Assembly: GCA_902465155.1 (NCBI GenBank)
Contig: CABQLY010000002.1
Location: 62,001-126,000, forward strand
Direction of reading: 5' to 3'
Length of the DNA stretch: 64,000 bases
Origin: an uncultured Oscillospiraceae bacterium
Lineage (GTDB): Bacteria; Bacillota; Clostridia; Oscillospirales; Acutalibacteraceae
Shown here: one piece after another, positions 33,112-41,489 of the stretch
Layout of the letters: the number at the start of each line of letters is the position of its first letter
Position numbering within the stretch: position 1 is the stretch's first letter
Made by a program: the position numbers and the translations under genes
The notes under the pieces: generated by a model
Databases searched by the model: none
What the model saw: only the letters and a program-made list of their open reading frames with translations
Told to the model about the DNA's origin: nothing

Positions 33112-34022
33112 GCAGTGCGGTTGTAGGCATTGGCGCCTGTGTGATGGATACGCTGGTTAGCGTACCGCATTACCCTAAGGAGGATACCAAGCTGCGCGCA
33201 GCCTCTACCAAACAATCTGGCGGCGGGCCAACCGCTACCGGCATTGTTGCGGCCGCAAAGCTGGGGGTTTGCTGCGATTTTATTGGCACCCTTTCGGAGG
33301 ACAGCGTTGGCGACTTTTTAATAAACGATTTTAAAAAGTACGGCGTTGGCACCAGTGGTATTGATGTTTTACCGGGCTACCGCCCGTTTAGCTCTACCGT
33401 TTGGCTTAGCAGCGAAACCACCAGCCGCACCTGCGTTTTTGATAAAGGCAATTTGCCCGGCACCGTTTTAGATGACGCCAAAAAGCAGCTCATTAAAAAC
33501 GCTAAGGTTTTAATGGTAGACGGTAACGATTTAAACTGCGCTGTAGAGGCTGCCGCTTTTGCAAGGCAAAACGGCGTTTTGGTGCTGTACGACGCCGGCG
33601 GCCTTTACGAGGGCATTGAACGCCTTTTGCCGCTTTGCGATATTTTAATTCCGTCGGAGGAGTTTGCTTTGGAGGTTAGCGGGCAGCCCACGGCCGAGCA
33701 GGCTGCTAAAACCTTATTCCGGCGTTACAGCCCCAAGGTGGTTGTTATTACGCAGGGCAAACGGGGCGGAATTTTATTCGACGGCGAGCAGTTGACCGAT
33801 TACCCCATTTACCCGGCTAAGGTGGTAGATTCTAACGGTGCGGGCGATGTTTTTCACGGCGCGTTTGCAGCCGGGCTGGTTTTGGGGTACCCTTACCTTA
33901 AATGCTGCCACTTTGCCAGCGCGGTTTCGGGCCTTAAATGCACCGGCGTTGGCGCGCGGGAGAGTGTGCCCGATTTTAACACGGTAAAGGATTATTTAAG
34001 GAGGAACGGTTATGAACTTTAA
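33108..34022 (+). CDS. PfkB-family sugar kinase (IolC-like by context)
   Basis: Ribokinase-type carbohydrate kinase, 304 residues, cytoplasmic. The N-terminal signature is QSGGGPTATGIVAAAKLG; the C-terminal signature DSNGAGDVFHGAFAAGLVL contains the catalytic Asp of GAGD. It sits between an aldolase and an IolB-like isomerase, so 5-dehydro-2-deoxygluconokinase is the most likely job. The overlap with the aldolase and an 11-base overlap with the next gene show tight coupling. Sequence alone does not separate it from other PfkB kinases. Confidence 0.85.
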   Translation: MSSAVVGIGACVMDTLVSVPHYPKEDTKLRAASTKQSGGGPTATGIVAAAKLGVCCDFIGTLSEDSVGDFLINDFKKYGVGTSGIDVLPGYRPFSSTVWLSSETTSRTCVFDKGNLPGTVLDDAKKQLIKNAKVLMVDGNDLNCAVEAAAFARQNGVLVLYDAGGLYEGIERLLPLCDILIPSEEFALEVSGQPTAEQAAKTLFRRYSPKVVVITQGKRGGILFDGEQLTDYPIYPAKVVDSNGAGDVFHGAFAAGLVLGYPYLKCCHFASAVSGLKCTGVGARESVPDFNTVKDYLRRNGYEL

Positions 34023-34803
34023 AAGACATTGGAACGGCGAAAACGGCGTTCAAAGCATTTATAAAAAAGAAAACAGCGCTTGCAAGGGCCTGGAAATTGA
34101 TATGCTGCGTTTAGCGGCGGGGGAGAGCGTTACTTTAAACGAGGACGCCAAAGAAAGCGTATTGACCCTGCTTTCCGGCAGCTGCGACATTACCGGGCGC
34201 GATATTGATTTTAAAAACATTGGCAAACGCAAAAATGTTTTTGACGGCAAAGCCTACGCCGCCTACATTCCCTGCAAGCACGAATACACCGTAAAAGCGT
34301 TAACCGACTTGGTTATTTGCACGGCTAAGTGCCCCAGCACGGCCGATTATAAGCCGGTTTTAATTACGCCGGACGATATTGTTGTTAAATTTTTGGGCAA
34401 GCCGGGCTTTGAGCGGGAGGCGCACTTTTTAGTAGACGAGCGCTTACAGGCCTCTAAAATTTATGTTGGCGAAAACTTTATTCAAGGCGGGCAGTGGTCC
34501 TCTTACCCCGGCCACAAGCACGATACCGAGAATATGCCGAAAGAGGGCTTTGCCGAGGAGATTTATTATTACGAGTTTGATAAACCCACCGGCTACGGAA
34601 TTCAGCAGGTTTACACCTCGGACCGCACTTTAGACGAGGCCTACCCGGTTCGCAACAACGATTTTGTTGAAATTCCGCGCGGGTACCACCCCTGCACGGT
34701 TGCCGCAGGCTACAAAGGCTACCTGCTTTGGATGATGTGCTGCGAAACCAAGCGCGGGTTTTATATGTCTACCGACCCGGAGCACGAATGGTTAACAAAA
34801 TAA
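34012..34803 (+). CDS. iolB: 5-deoxy-glucuronate isomerase (IolB-like)
   Basis: Bicupin isomerase of the IolB/KduI group, 263 residues. Expected reaction: 5-deoxy-D-glucuronate to 2-deoxy-5-keto-D-gluconate. The metal site is visible in WSSYPGHKHDTENMPKEG, with EEIYYYEFDKPTGYGIQQVY and the late VEIPRGYHPC following. AAGGAGGAACGGTT precedes ATG 34012. It is followed after 8 bases by a strong terminator. No IolG, IolE or IolD is present in the window. Confidence 0.86.
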   Translation: MNFKRHWNGENGVQSIYKKENSACKGLEIDMLRLAAGESVTLNEDAKESVLTLLSGSCDITGRDIDFKNIGKRKNVFDGKAYAAYIPCKHEYTVKALTDLVICTAKCPSTADYKPVLITPDDIVVKFLGKPGFEREAHFLVDERLQASKIYVGENFIQGGQWSSYPGHKHDTENMPKEGFAEEIYYYEFDKPTGYGIQQVYTSDRTLDEAYPVRNNDFVEIPRGYHPCTVAAGYKGYLLWMMCCETKRGFYMSTDPEHEWLTK

Positions 34804-34811
34804 CATTTTTT

Positions 34812-34839
34812 CGGGCAGCGCTTTGCGCCGCCCGTTTTT
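34812..34839 (+). terminator. Terminator inside the catabolic operon
   Basis: CGGGCAGCGC and GCGCCGCCCG pair with one mismatch around a short TTT loop, followed by TTTTT. It sits between iolB and the FGGY kinase with no room for a separate promoter, so it should attenuate rather than end transcription. Confidence 0.75.
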
Positions 34840-34865
34840 GAGTTTACTGTTTTGGAGATGACTGT

Positions 34866-36338
34866 ATGAAATACTTGCTGGGCATTGATTTTGGCGGCGG
34901 CGCCTCAAAGGCCACTTTACTAAGCAAGCAGGGGGCAATTATTGCCGAAAGCACCGTAGAGTACGAAACCCTGCACCCAACCCTTGGCGCTTGCGAGCAA
35001 CGCCCGCAGGATTGGCTGGATGCCCTTTGCGAAAACGCGCACAGCCTGCTGCAAAAAAGCAACATTGCCCCGGCGGATATTGCCTGCATTGCCATAGATT
35101 CCGCAACACATTCCAGCTTGGTTTGCGGGGCAGATTATGCGCCGCTGCGCAATGCCATGCATTGGACAGACACCCGCTCCCGCCGACAGGCTAACTACTT
35201 AAAAGAAACCTGCGGGGCCGAAATTTTTAAAAAATGCTACCATTCGCCCGATACGATTTGGACCCTGCCGCAGCTGATGTGGCTGAAAGAAAACGAGCCG
35301 GAGGTATTTGGCAAAATTCAATACATTTTTTTTGAGAAAGATTACATTCGGTATTTTTTAACCGGTGTATTTTGTACCGACCGTATAGAAGCGGCCGGCA
35401 GTATGCTTTACGACCTAACCCGGCAGGAGTGGTCGCAGGAGCTGTGCGATTTAGCCGGTATTCAAAAATCGGCCTTGCCGCCGCTGTGCGAGCCAACCGA
35501 TGTAATTGGCGCGGTTACGCCGGCCGCTGCCGAGCAAACCGGCCTTTGTGCCGGCACGCCGGTAATTTGCGGAACCACCGACACGGTTATGGAGGTTTTT
35601 GCCTCCGGCGCCGTGCAGGAGGGGGATATTACCGTAAAATTAGCTACCGCCGGGCGCATTTGCGTTATGACGAATAAAGCCTTTCCCAACCAACACCTGG
35701 TAAACTACCCACACATTGTGCCGGGCCTTTGGTACCCCGGCACCGCAACAAAATCCTGCGCGGCCTCGTACCGCTGGTATCGGGATACCTTTGGCGGGGA
35801 TTATAAAACCTTAGACGCCGGGGCCGCCGAAATTGCGCTGGGGGCCGAGGGGTTAATGTTCCACCCCTATTTAAACGGTGAGCTTACGCCCTACGCCGAC
35901 CCCACCCTTTGCGGCAGCTTTATTGGCATTCGGGCAACCCACACCAAAGCGCATTTTACCCGCGCTGTGCTGGAGGGGGTTGGCTATTCGCTAATGGATA
36001 GTATGAAAACCCTGAACAGCCTTGGTATTTCGCACCGTTCGGCAGCTGTTGCCATTGGCGGCGGGGCAAAGGGACGGCTGTGGCGGCAAATTATTGCCGA
36101 TATGCTGAATATTGATTTACAGGTTACCAAAAGCAGCGATTCCTCCTTAGGTTCGGCCATGCTGGCCGGCGTTGCCTGCGGAGTGTTTGCTACGCCGTTG
36201 GCAGCCGTTCAGGCCTGTGTGCAAAAAACAGAGGTAACCCACCCGAATTTAGAAAACCACGAAAAATACGAGGCGCTGTTTGCCGAGTACAAACAGGTGC
36301 ACAACGCTTTGGCGCCCATTTACCAAAATCGCGTATGA
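34866..36338 (+). CDS. FGGY-family carbohydrate kinase (xylulokinase-like)
   Basis: ATP-dependent sugar kinase of 490 residues with two actin-like domains. The first starts LLGIDFGGGASKATLLSKQG and includes IAIDSATHSSLV and AMHWTDTRSRRQANYL; the second has VICGTTDTVMEVFASGAV and AVAIGGGAKGRLWRQIIADM, with the adenosine-site glycines. Closest in look to xylulokinase. The substrate is not readable. It overlaps the ETF fusion by four bases (ATGA), so both are translated together downstream of the internal terminator. Confidence 0.87.
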   Translation: MKYLLGIDFGGGASKATLLSKQGAIIAESTVEYETLHPTLGACEQRPQDWLDALCENAHSLLQKSNIAPADIACIAIDSATHSSLVCGADYAPLRNAMHWTDTRSRRQANYLKETCGAEIFKKCYHSPDTIWTLPQLMWLKENEPEVFGKIQYIFFEKDYIRYFLTGVFCTDRIEAAGSMLYDLTRQEWSQELCDLAGIQKSALPPLCEPTDVIGAVTPAAAEQTGLCAGTPVICGTTDTVMEVFASGAVQEGDITVKLATAGRICVMTNKAFPNQHLVNYPHIVPGLWYPGTATKSCAASYRWYRDTFGGDYKTLDAGAAEIALGAEGLMFHPYLNGELTPYADPTLCGSFIGIRATHTKAHFTRAVLEGVGYSLMDSMKTLNSLGISHRSAAVAIGGGAKGRLWRQIIADMLNIDLQVTKSSDSSLGSAMLAGVACGVFATPLAAVQACVQKTEVTHPNLENHEKYEALFAEYKQVHNALAPIYQNRV

Positions 36339-37738
36339 AAATTTTAGTTTGTGTAAAACAAAACGCCGACGGCGAATTAAACCCCTTTGACGCCAGCGCT
36401 TACGAGGCTGCCTTGCAGCTGCCGAACGCCGAGGTTTTGCTGCTTAGCATGGGGCCGCAAAAAACCGGCGAGCTGCTGCAGCGCCTTACCCGGTTAGGAG
36501 CAAAGGCGGCCTACCATTTGTGCGACAAAGCCTTTGCCGGGGCCGATACTTTAGCAACGGCCTATACGCTAAGCCTGGCCGTGCAGCGCCTGCAGCCCGA
36601 TTACATTTTTTGCGGCCGCCAAACGGTAGACGGCGACACAGGGCAGGTTGGGCCGGAGCTGGCCCAGCTTTGCGGGTTTGCGCTGCAGCCCAACATTATG
36701 CAGGTAACGCAAAACGGCAATGCGCTGTACACCAAAAACCGCAGCGGTGAGGAAACAGACCTGCCAGCACCGGCGCTGCTTACGCTAGAGCGCAGCTACA
36801 CTTTAAGAAAGCCCAGTATTCTTTCTAAACCCGCACAGGTTACCCTGCTTACCGCGGCCAGTTTAAAGGCTAATTTAAACCGCTGCGGCTTGGCCGGTTC
36901 CCCAACGCAGGTGTTAAAAACCTTTGAAAACCAAAACGACCGCCGTAATTGCCGGTTTATTTTGCCAAGCGAGCTGCCAAGCGTGCTGCAGCAAGCCCTA
37001 AAAAAAAGCAAAACAGGCCCGCAAGCCGAGGCGCCCAGCGGCGAGCGCTTAAATAATGTTTGGTGCATTGGCACCGCGCCGTTAAAATACGCCAAAACAA
37101 TTTGCAGCAGCCCGCAGGTTGTAGAGCCCCAGCCGCTGCAGCCGCTATTAAGCTTTATTCAAGCACAGCAGCCGCAGGTAATTTTGTGGGGCAGCGACCC
37201 GGCCTCTAAACAGCTTTCGGCCCAGGTGGCGGCAGCGCTGCAATTGGGCCTTTGCGCCGATTGCACCCGCTTAGACGCCGAAAACGGCCAATTAATAATG
37301 TACCGGCCGGCCTTTGGCGGCAATATTATTGCAAAAATTAAAAGCAAAACCCTGCCGCAAATGGCAACGGTGCGCACGGCGCAAAAATCGGCCTGCCCGT
37401 TAACGGTTGCCGTTGGTGCCGGGGTAAAGGGCCAATTGCCCGCCGCACAGGAGCTGGCGCAAAGGCTTGGGGGCGAGCTTGCCGCCACCCGCGCGGTGGT
37501 AGATGCCGGGCTGCTGCCTTACGAAATGCAGGTTGGCCTTACGGGCAAAACCGTTTGCCCTAAGGTTTATTTGGCAGTTGGCGTTTCCGGCGCGGTACAT
37601 CACATTGCCGGCATGCGGCAATCGGGCACTGTAATTGCCGTAAACCCCGACCGCAAGGCCCCCGTTTTTAATTACGCCGATTACGGCATTGTTTGCGATT
37701 TTAACACCCTGCTGCAGGCATTTGGGGAATGGCAGTAA
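36335..37738 (+). CDS. Electron transfer flavoprotein, fused EtfB-EtfA
   Basis: A single chain of 467 residues containing both ETF subunits. Residues 1 to about 210 are EtfB: MKILVCVKQ, LLLSMGPQKT, DYIFCGRQTVDGDTGQVGPE and the LTLERSYTLRKPSI region. Residues about 230-467 are EtfA: VILWGSDPASKQLSAQVAAA, then the FAD site TRAVVDAGLLPYEMQVGLTG, KTVCPKVYLAVGVSGAVHHI and a terminal NYADYGIVCDFNTLLQAF. All recognition motifs are kept, so this looks like a working fusion rather than a frameshift. It probably accepts electrons from the GlcD-like enzyme of the operon. Whether it bifurcates depends on a second FAD that cannot be settled here. Confidence 0.88.
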   Translation: MKILVCVKQNADGELNPFDASAYEAALQLPNAEVLLLSMGPQKTGELLQRLTRLGAKAAYHLCDKAFAGADTLATAYTLSLAVQRLQPDYIFCGRQTVDGDTGQVGPELAQLCGFALQPNIMQVTQNGNALYTKNRSGEETDLPAPALLTLERSYTLRKPSILSKPAQVTLLTAASLKANLNRCGLAGSPTQVLKTFENQNDRRNCRFILPSELPSVLQQALKKSKTGPQAEAPSGERLNNVWCIGTAPLKYAKTICSSPQVVEPQPLQPLLSFIQAQQPQVILWGSDPASKQLSAQVAAALQLGLCADCTRLDAENGQLIMYRPAFGGNIIAKIKSKTLPQMATVRTAQKSACPLTVAVGAGVKGQLPAAQELAQRLGGELAATRAVVDAGLLPYEMQVGLTGKTVCPKVYLAVGVSGAVHHIAGMRQSGTVIAVNPDRKAPVFNYADYGIVCDFNTLLQAFGEWQ

Positions 37739-37939
37739 TTTTTTAAAATTCTCCAACCCTTATTTGTGCCTTAAGCCGCTTTGGCAAGCGTTGCGTTTTA
37801 GCCTAAAGTGGGAGTTTAAAACAACCGTATATTTGCTGCATATTTAAAAGAATTAAAATCGTAAATGCCGGCAAAACAAAGGGGGAAAGCGGTAGGGCTT
37901 TGCCCGGTTTTAATCGGTAACTGTAAAGGACGGATTTTC

Positions 37940-38953
37940 ATGTTTTTAACTTTTTTGCCAAACCGGGTGTGGCGCGCCTACACCGGCGGTAAACACATTG
38001 ACGCGCTGCAGGGCAAAACGCCGCAGGTTTCGCGCTTTCCGGAGGAATGGATTGCCTCCTGCGCGCTGGCCTTTAACCCCGACCGGGTAACGCCGGGGGA
38101 GGGGCTGAGCAAAACGCCGGACGGCCGTATTCTGCGCGATATTATTAACGCCGACCCCGTAACCGTTTTAGGCAAACCGGTTTTTGAAAAATACCAAAAA
38201 AACAGCCCGCTTTTGTTAAAGCTGTTAGATAGTGCCGAGCGTTTGGTTATTCAGGTACACCCAACAGTTGAATTTGCCAAAAAGCGTTGGAACAGCAGCT
38301 TTGGCAAAACCGAATGTTGGTACATGTTAAATAACGGCGGCAGCGTTTACTTAGGCTTTAAGCCCGGGGTTACCCGCGCCGCCTGGGAGCAGGCTTTTAA
38401 AACCCAAAACACCGCGCAAATGCTTTCTATGCTGCACCATTTTAAGGTTCAAAAGGGCGAGCTTGTTTTAGTTACCGGCGGCGTGCCCCACGCAATTGAT
38501 AAAAATTCGTTTATGGTAGAGCTGCAGGAGCCAACCGACCTAATGGTTATTCCGGAGCGGGTAACGCCCTCCGGCAACCGGCTGGCCGATGAAAAGCTGC
38601 ACGGCGGCCTGGGCTTTAACGGGATGTTTGATTGCTTTGTTTACGAGGGCCTAAGCTACGAGGAAACCAAAGCCAAATATTTTATTGCCCCAAAAAGCAT
38701 TGCCCCGGGGGTTGAGCGCCTTATTGGCGCGCCGGAGTGCGATAAATTTAATATGGATAAAATAACGGTAAACGGCGCCTTAACCCTGCCGCAAAGCAAC
38801 ACCTTTTGCGAGGGCGTTGTAATTGCAGGGCAGGGCAGCGTAAACGGGCACGCCCTGCAAACCGGCAACTGCTTTTTTGCCGCGGCCAACGAACCGCCGT
38901 TAAGCTTTACCGGCAGCCTTACCGTGTTAATTTGCACCCCGAATGTTACTTAA
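37940..38953 (+). CDS. manA: Mannose-6-phosphate isomerase, class I
   Basis: Zinc enzyme interconverting mannose-6-phosphate and fructose-6-phosphate, 337 residues. The zinc ligands appear in VIQVHPTVEFA (Gln and His), in FGKTECWYML (Glu) and in TGGVPHAID (His). ATG 37940 follows AAAGGA; an upstream in-frame start has no family similarity before it. It stands alone between the catabolic operon and the malate dehydrogenase operon. The N-terminal part begins with LPNRVWRAYTGGKHID, typical of the Firmicutes type. Confidence 0.85.
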   Translation: MFLTFLPNRVWRAYTGGKHIDALQGKTPQVSRFPEEWIASCALAFNPDRVTPGEGLSKTPDGRILRDIINADPVTVLGKPVFEKYQKNSPLLLKLLDSAERLVIQVHPTVEFAKKRWNSSFGKTECWYMLNNGGSVYLGFKPGVTRAAWEQAFKTQNTAQMLSMLHHFKVQKGELVLVTGGVPHAIDKNSFMVELQEPTDLMVIPERVTPSGNRLADEKLHGGLGFNGMFDCFVYEGLSYEETKAKYFIAPKSIAPGVERLIGAPECDKFNMDKITVNGALTLPQSNTFCEGVVIAGQGSVNGHALQTGNCFFAAANEPPLSFTGSLTVLICTPNVT

Positions 38954-38979
38954 TTTAATTTTAAAAATTTAAAGCTTTT

Positions 38980-39022
38980 AGCTGCTGCGGCCAAGTTTTT
39001 TTTACGGCTGCGGCAGCTTTTT
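38980..39022 (+). terminator. Terminator after manA
   Basis: AGCTGCTGCGGCC pairs with GGCTGCGGCAGCT (wobbles included) and is followed by TTTTT. Confidence 0.65.
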
Positions 39023-39039
39023 GCATATCTGCCCCTGGT

Positions 39040-39064
39040 ATATCGATAATAGTATTACTGATAT
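39040..39064. repeat. 25-bp interrupted palindrome
   Basis: ATATC-GA-TAATA-G-TATTA-CT-GATAT is symmetric about 39052. It lies just upstream of the mdh promoter and is a candidate operator. Confidence 0.6.
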
Positions 39065-39072
39065 GCAAAACT

Positions 39073-39106
39073 CATCATTGCAATGATGCGCGAATTATGG
39101 TATAAT
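39073..39106 (+). promoter_or_regulatory. Promoter of the mdh-fum-hdr-flx-frd operon with palindrome
   Basis: TTGCAA (39078-39083), a 17-base spacer and TATAAT (39101-39106). The -35 is embedded in the perfect 16-base palindrome CATCATTGCAATGATG (39073-39088), which a repressor could occupy. Confidence 0.75.
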
Positions 39107-39137
39107 CAGTTGAAAATGTAACATGGGAAGGTGCATT

Positions 39138-40082
39138 ATGAACAAAATTTCAATTATTGGAACCGGCAGCGTTGGTTCAACCATTGCGTACACCCTTACG
39201 GTTATGGGTTTAGCCTCAGAAATTGTTATGATCGACATTAACAACGAAAAGGCCTTGGGCGAGGCGCTGGATATTCGCCAGGGCACGCCGTTTTGCGGTG
39301 CTTGCTCTATTTACGCGGGCGATTACCGCGACGCCGTTAATTCGGACATTGTTATTTTAACCTCCGGCATTGCGCGTAAGCCGGGGCAGACACGTTTGGA
39401 GCTGGCGCAAACAAACGTTAACATTACCAAATCAATTATCCCGGAAATTACAAAATACGCCCCGAATGCCACTTATGTAATTGTTAGCAACCCGGTAGAT
39501 ATTTTAACCTACACATTTCACAAGTTCTCCGGTATTCCGGAAAACCGCATTATTGGCTCCGGCACTATTTTAGATACCGCCCGCCTGCGTGCCCGCCTGG
39601 CCGAGTATTACAACATTAACCAAAGCAATGTACATGCCTATGTATTCGGCGAGCACGGGGATTCCTCTTTCATTCCGTGGTCGGTTGCCAACATCTCTAA
39701 TGTTCCAATTAAAGAATGTCAAAAGCTTATTACCACCCCCGGCATTAAAAATCCCGAGCTGGATTTTGAAGAAATTGAGCAGTATGTGCGCAAATCCGGC
39801 GGCCGGGTAATTCAGCGCAAGGGTGCAACCTTTTACGCCGTTTCGGTTTCGGTATGTCACATTTGCAAGTGCCTGCTGAGCGGAATTGACACCACAATGA
39901 CGGTTTCTACCATGATGCACGGCGAGTACGGCATTGACGATGTTTGCCTAAGCACTTTAAATATGATTGGCCTGAGCGGCATACGCGGTAAAGTAAACAT
40001 TTCCCTTACCGATGACGAAATTACAAAGCTGCGCCGCAGCGCCGATACCTTAAAAGGCGTTATTGCACAGCTGGATATTTAA
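39138..40082 (+). CDS. LDH-like malate dehydrogenase
   Basis: NAD-dependent 2-hydroxyacid dehydrogenase of the LDH/MDH family, 314 residues. The NAD fold starts KISIIGTGSVGSTIAYTL, with Asp in MIDINNEKA favouring NAD. Catalytic residues are in GEHGDSSFIPWS (His) and ILDTARLRARLA (Asp/Arg). Overall it resembles L-lactate dehydrogenase, but the specificity loop reads SGIARKPGQTR, with Arg where lactate dehydrogenases have Gln. Arg there selects oxaloacetate/malate. Fumarase is 15 bases downstream, which supports malate dehydrogenase. ATG 39138 follows GGAAGGTG. Automatic annotation would probably call it ldh. Confidence 0.8.
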   Translation: MNKISIIGTGSVGSTIAYTLTVMGLASEIVMIDINNEKALGEALDIRQGTPFCGACSIYAGDYRDAVNSDIVILTSGIARKPGQTRLELAQTNVNITKSIIPEITKYAPNATYVIVSNPVDILTYTFHKFSGIPENRIIGSGTILDTARLRARLAEYYNINQSNVHAYVFGEHGDSSFIPWSVANISNVPIKECQKLITTPGIKNPELDFEEIEQYVRKSGGRVIQRKGATFYAVSVSVCHICKCLLSGIDTTMTVSTMMHGEYGIDDVCLSTLNMIGLSGIRGKVNISLTDDEITKLRRSADTLKGVIAQLDI

Positions 40083-40097
40083 GAAAGGGTGAAACAA

Positions 40098-41474
40098 GTG
40101 GAATACCGTATTGAGCATGATTCCATGGGCGAAATGAAGGTTCCGGCCGACCGGCTTTGGGCGGCCCAAACCCAGCGCAGCCACGAAAATTTTAAAATTG
40201 GTGTTGATATTGAAACAATGCCGCGGGAAATTACCCACGCCTTTGGCATTTTAAAAAAGGCCGCCGCTTTGGCCAACGCCGAGCTAAAGCCGGAAAAAAT
40301 GACGGCCGAAAAGCTGCAGGCTATTTCTAAAGCGTGCGACGAAGTAATTTCCGGCGAATTAAACGGCCATTTTCCCTTGGTGGTTTGGCAAACGGGCTCC
40401 GGCACGCAGTCTAACATGAACGCGAACGAGGTTATTGCCAACCGCGCCAACCAAATTGCCGGGCAAAAGCTTTGCCACCCTAACGATGATATTAACATGA
40501 GCCAATCCTCGAACGATACCTTTCCAACCGCCATGCATATTTCAGCGGTTTTAGCGGTGGAGGATAAGCTTTTACCGGCTGTTGAACTGTTAATTCAAAC
40601 CTTTAAGCGGCTGGAGGCCGAAAATGAGGGCATTGTAAAATCCGGCCGCACCCATTTGCAGGACGCTACGCCCATTAAATTCAGCCAGGAAATTTCGGGC
40701 TGGCGCGCCAGCTTAGAGCGGGACGCCGAGCTGTTAAAGGCTGCCCTAAAGCCGCTTTACGAGCTGGCGCTGGGCGGCACGGCCGTTGGCACCGGCTTAA
40801 ACGCCCCCAAGGGCTTTGCCGAGCTGGTTGCCAAAAAGGTTGCCGAGCTTACCGGCAAGCCGTTTGTAACGGCCCAAAATAAGTTCCACGCCCTAACTTC
40901 TAAAGATGAAATTGTGTTCGCTCATGGGGCCATTAAGGCCACCGCCTGCGATATGCTTAAAATTGCCAACGATGTTCGCTGGCTGGCCAGCGGCCCGCGC
41001 GACGGCCTTGGCGAAATTCACATTCCCGAAAACGAGCCGGGCTCCTCTATTATGCCGGGCAAGGTGAACCCCACCCAGTGCGAGGCGGTTACTATGGTAG
41101 CCGTGCAGGTAATGGGTAACGATGTTGCCGTTGGCATGGCGGCCTCGCAGGGGAATTTTGAACTGAACGTTTTTATGCCGGTAACGGCCTACAACTTTTT
41201 GCAGTCGGCCCGTTTGCTGGCCGAAGCCATTGTTTCGTTTAACAATAACTGCGCCGTTGGCATTACCGCGAATAAAGAAAAAATGCACCACAACCTGCAC
41301 AACTCTTTAATGCTGGTTACGGCGTTAAACCCCTACATTGGGTACGAGAACGCCGCAAAAACCGCCAAAAAAGCGTTTAAAGATAATATTTCTTTAAAAC
41401 AGGCTTGTGTAGAGTTAGGTTTTTTAACGGCCGAAAAGTTCGATGAGGTTTTTCACCCCGAGCAAATGGTTTAA
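40098..41474 (+). CDS. fumC: Fumarate hydratase, class II
   Basis: Interconverts malate and fumarate; tetrameric, iron-free, 458 residues. Signatures are VWQTGSGTQSNMNANEVIAN, then QSSNDTFPTAMHI, SGRTHLQDATPI and the family loop GSSIMPGKVNPTQCEAV. GTG 40098 follows AAAGGGTG at 6 bases and gives MEYRIEHDSMGEM. It lies between malate dehydrogenase and the Hdr/Flx/fumarate reductase genes. A class II fumarase in a strict anaerobe is less common than the Fe-S class I type. An aspartase is less likely given the context. Confidence 0.93.
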   Translation: MEYRIEHDSMGEMKVPADRLWAAQTQRSHENFKIGVDIETMPREITHAFGILKKAAALANAELKPEKMTAEKLQAISKACDEVISGELNGHFPLVVWQTGSGTQSNMNANEVIANRANQIAGQKLCHPNDDINMSQSSNDTFPTAMHISAVLAVEDKLLPAVELLIQTFKRLEAENEGIVKSGRTHLQDATPIKFSQEISGWRASLERDAELLKAALKPLYELALGGTAVGTGLNAPKGFAELVAKKVAELTGKPFVTAQNKFHALTSKDEIVFAHGAIKATACDMLKIANDVRWLASGPRDGLGEIHIPENEPGSSIMPGKVNPTQCEAVTMVAVQVMGNDVAVGMAASQGNFELNVFMPVTAYNFLQSARLLAEAIVSFNNNCAVGITANKEKMHHNLHNSLMLVTALNPYIGYENAAKTAKKAFKDNISLKQACVELGFLTAEKFDEVFHPEQMV

Positions 41475-41489
41475 AACGGGAGGTTTGTA

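Noticed and set aside
35372..35677. Arg/Gly-rich frame inside the FGGY kinase
   Set aside because: Shadow of a GC-biased gene; the kinase frame is intact and carries all motifs.
37865..37939. N-terminal extension of ManA
   Set aside because: The residues before MFLTFLPNRVW match nothing expected, and AAAGGA stands directly before ATG 37940.
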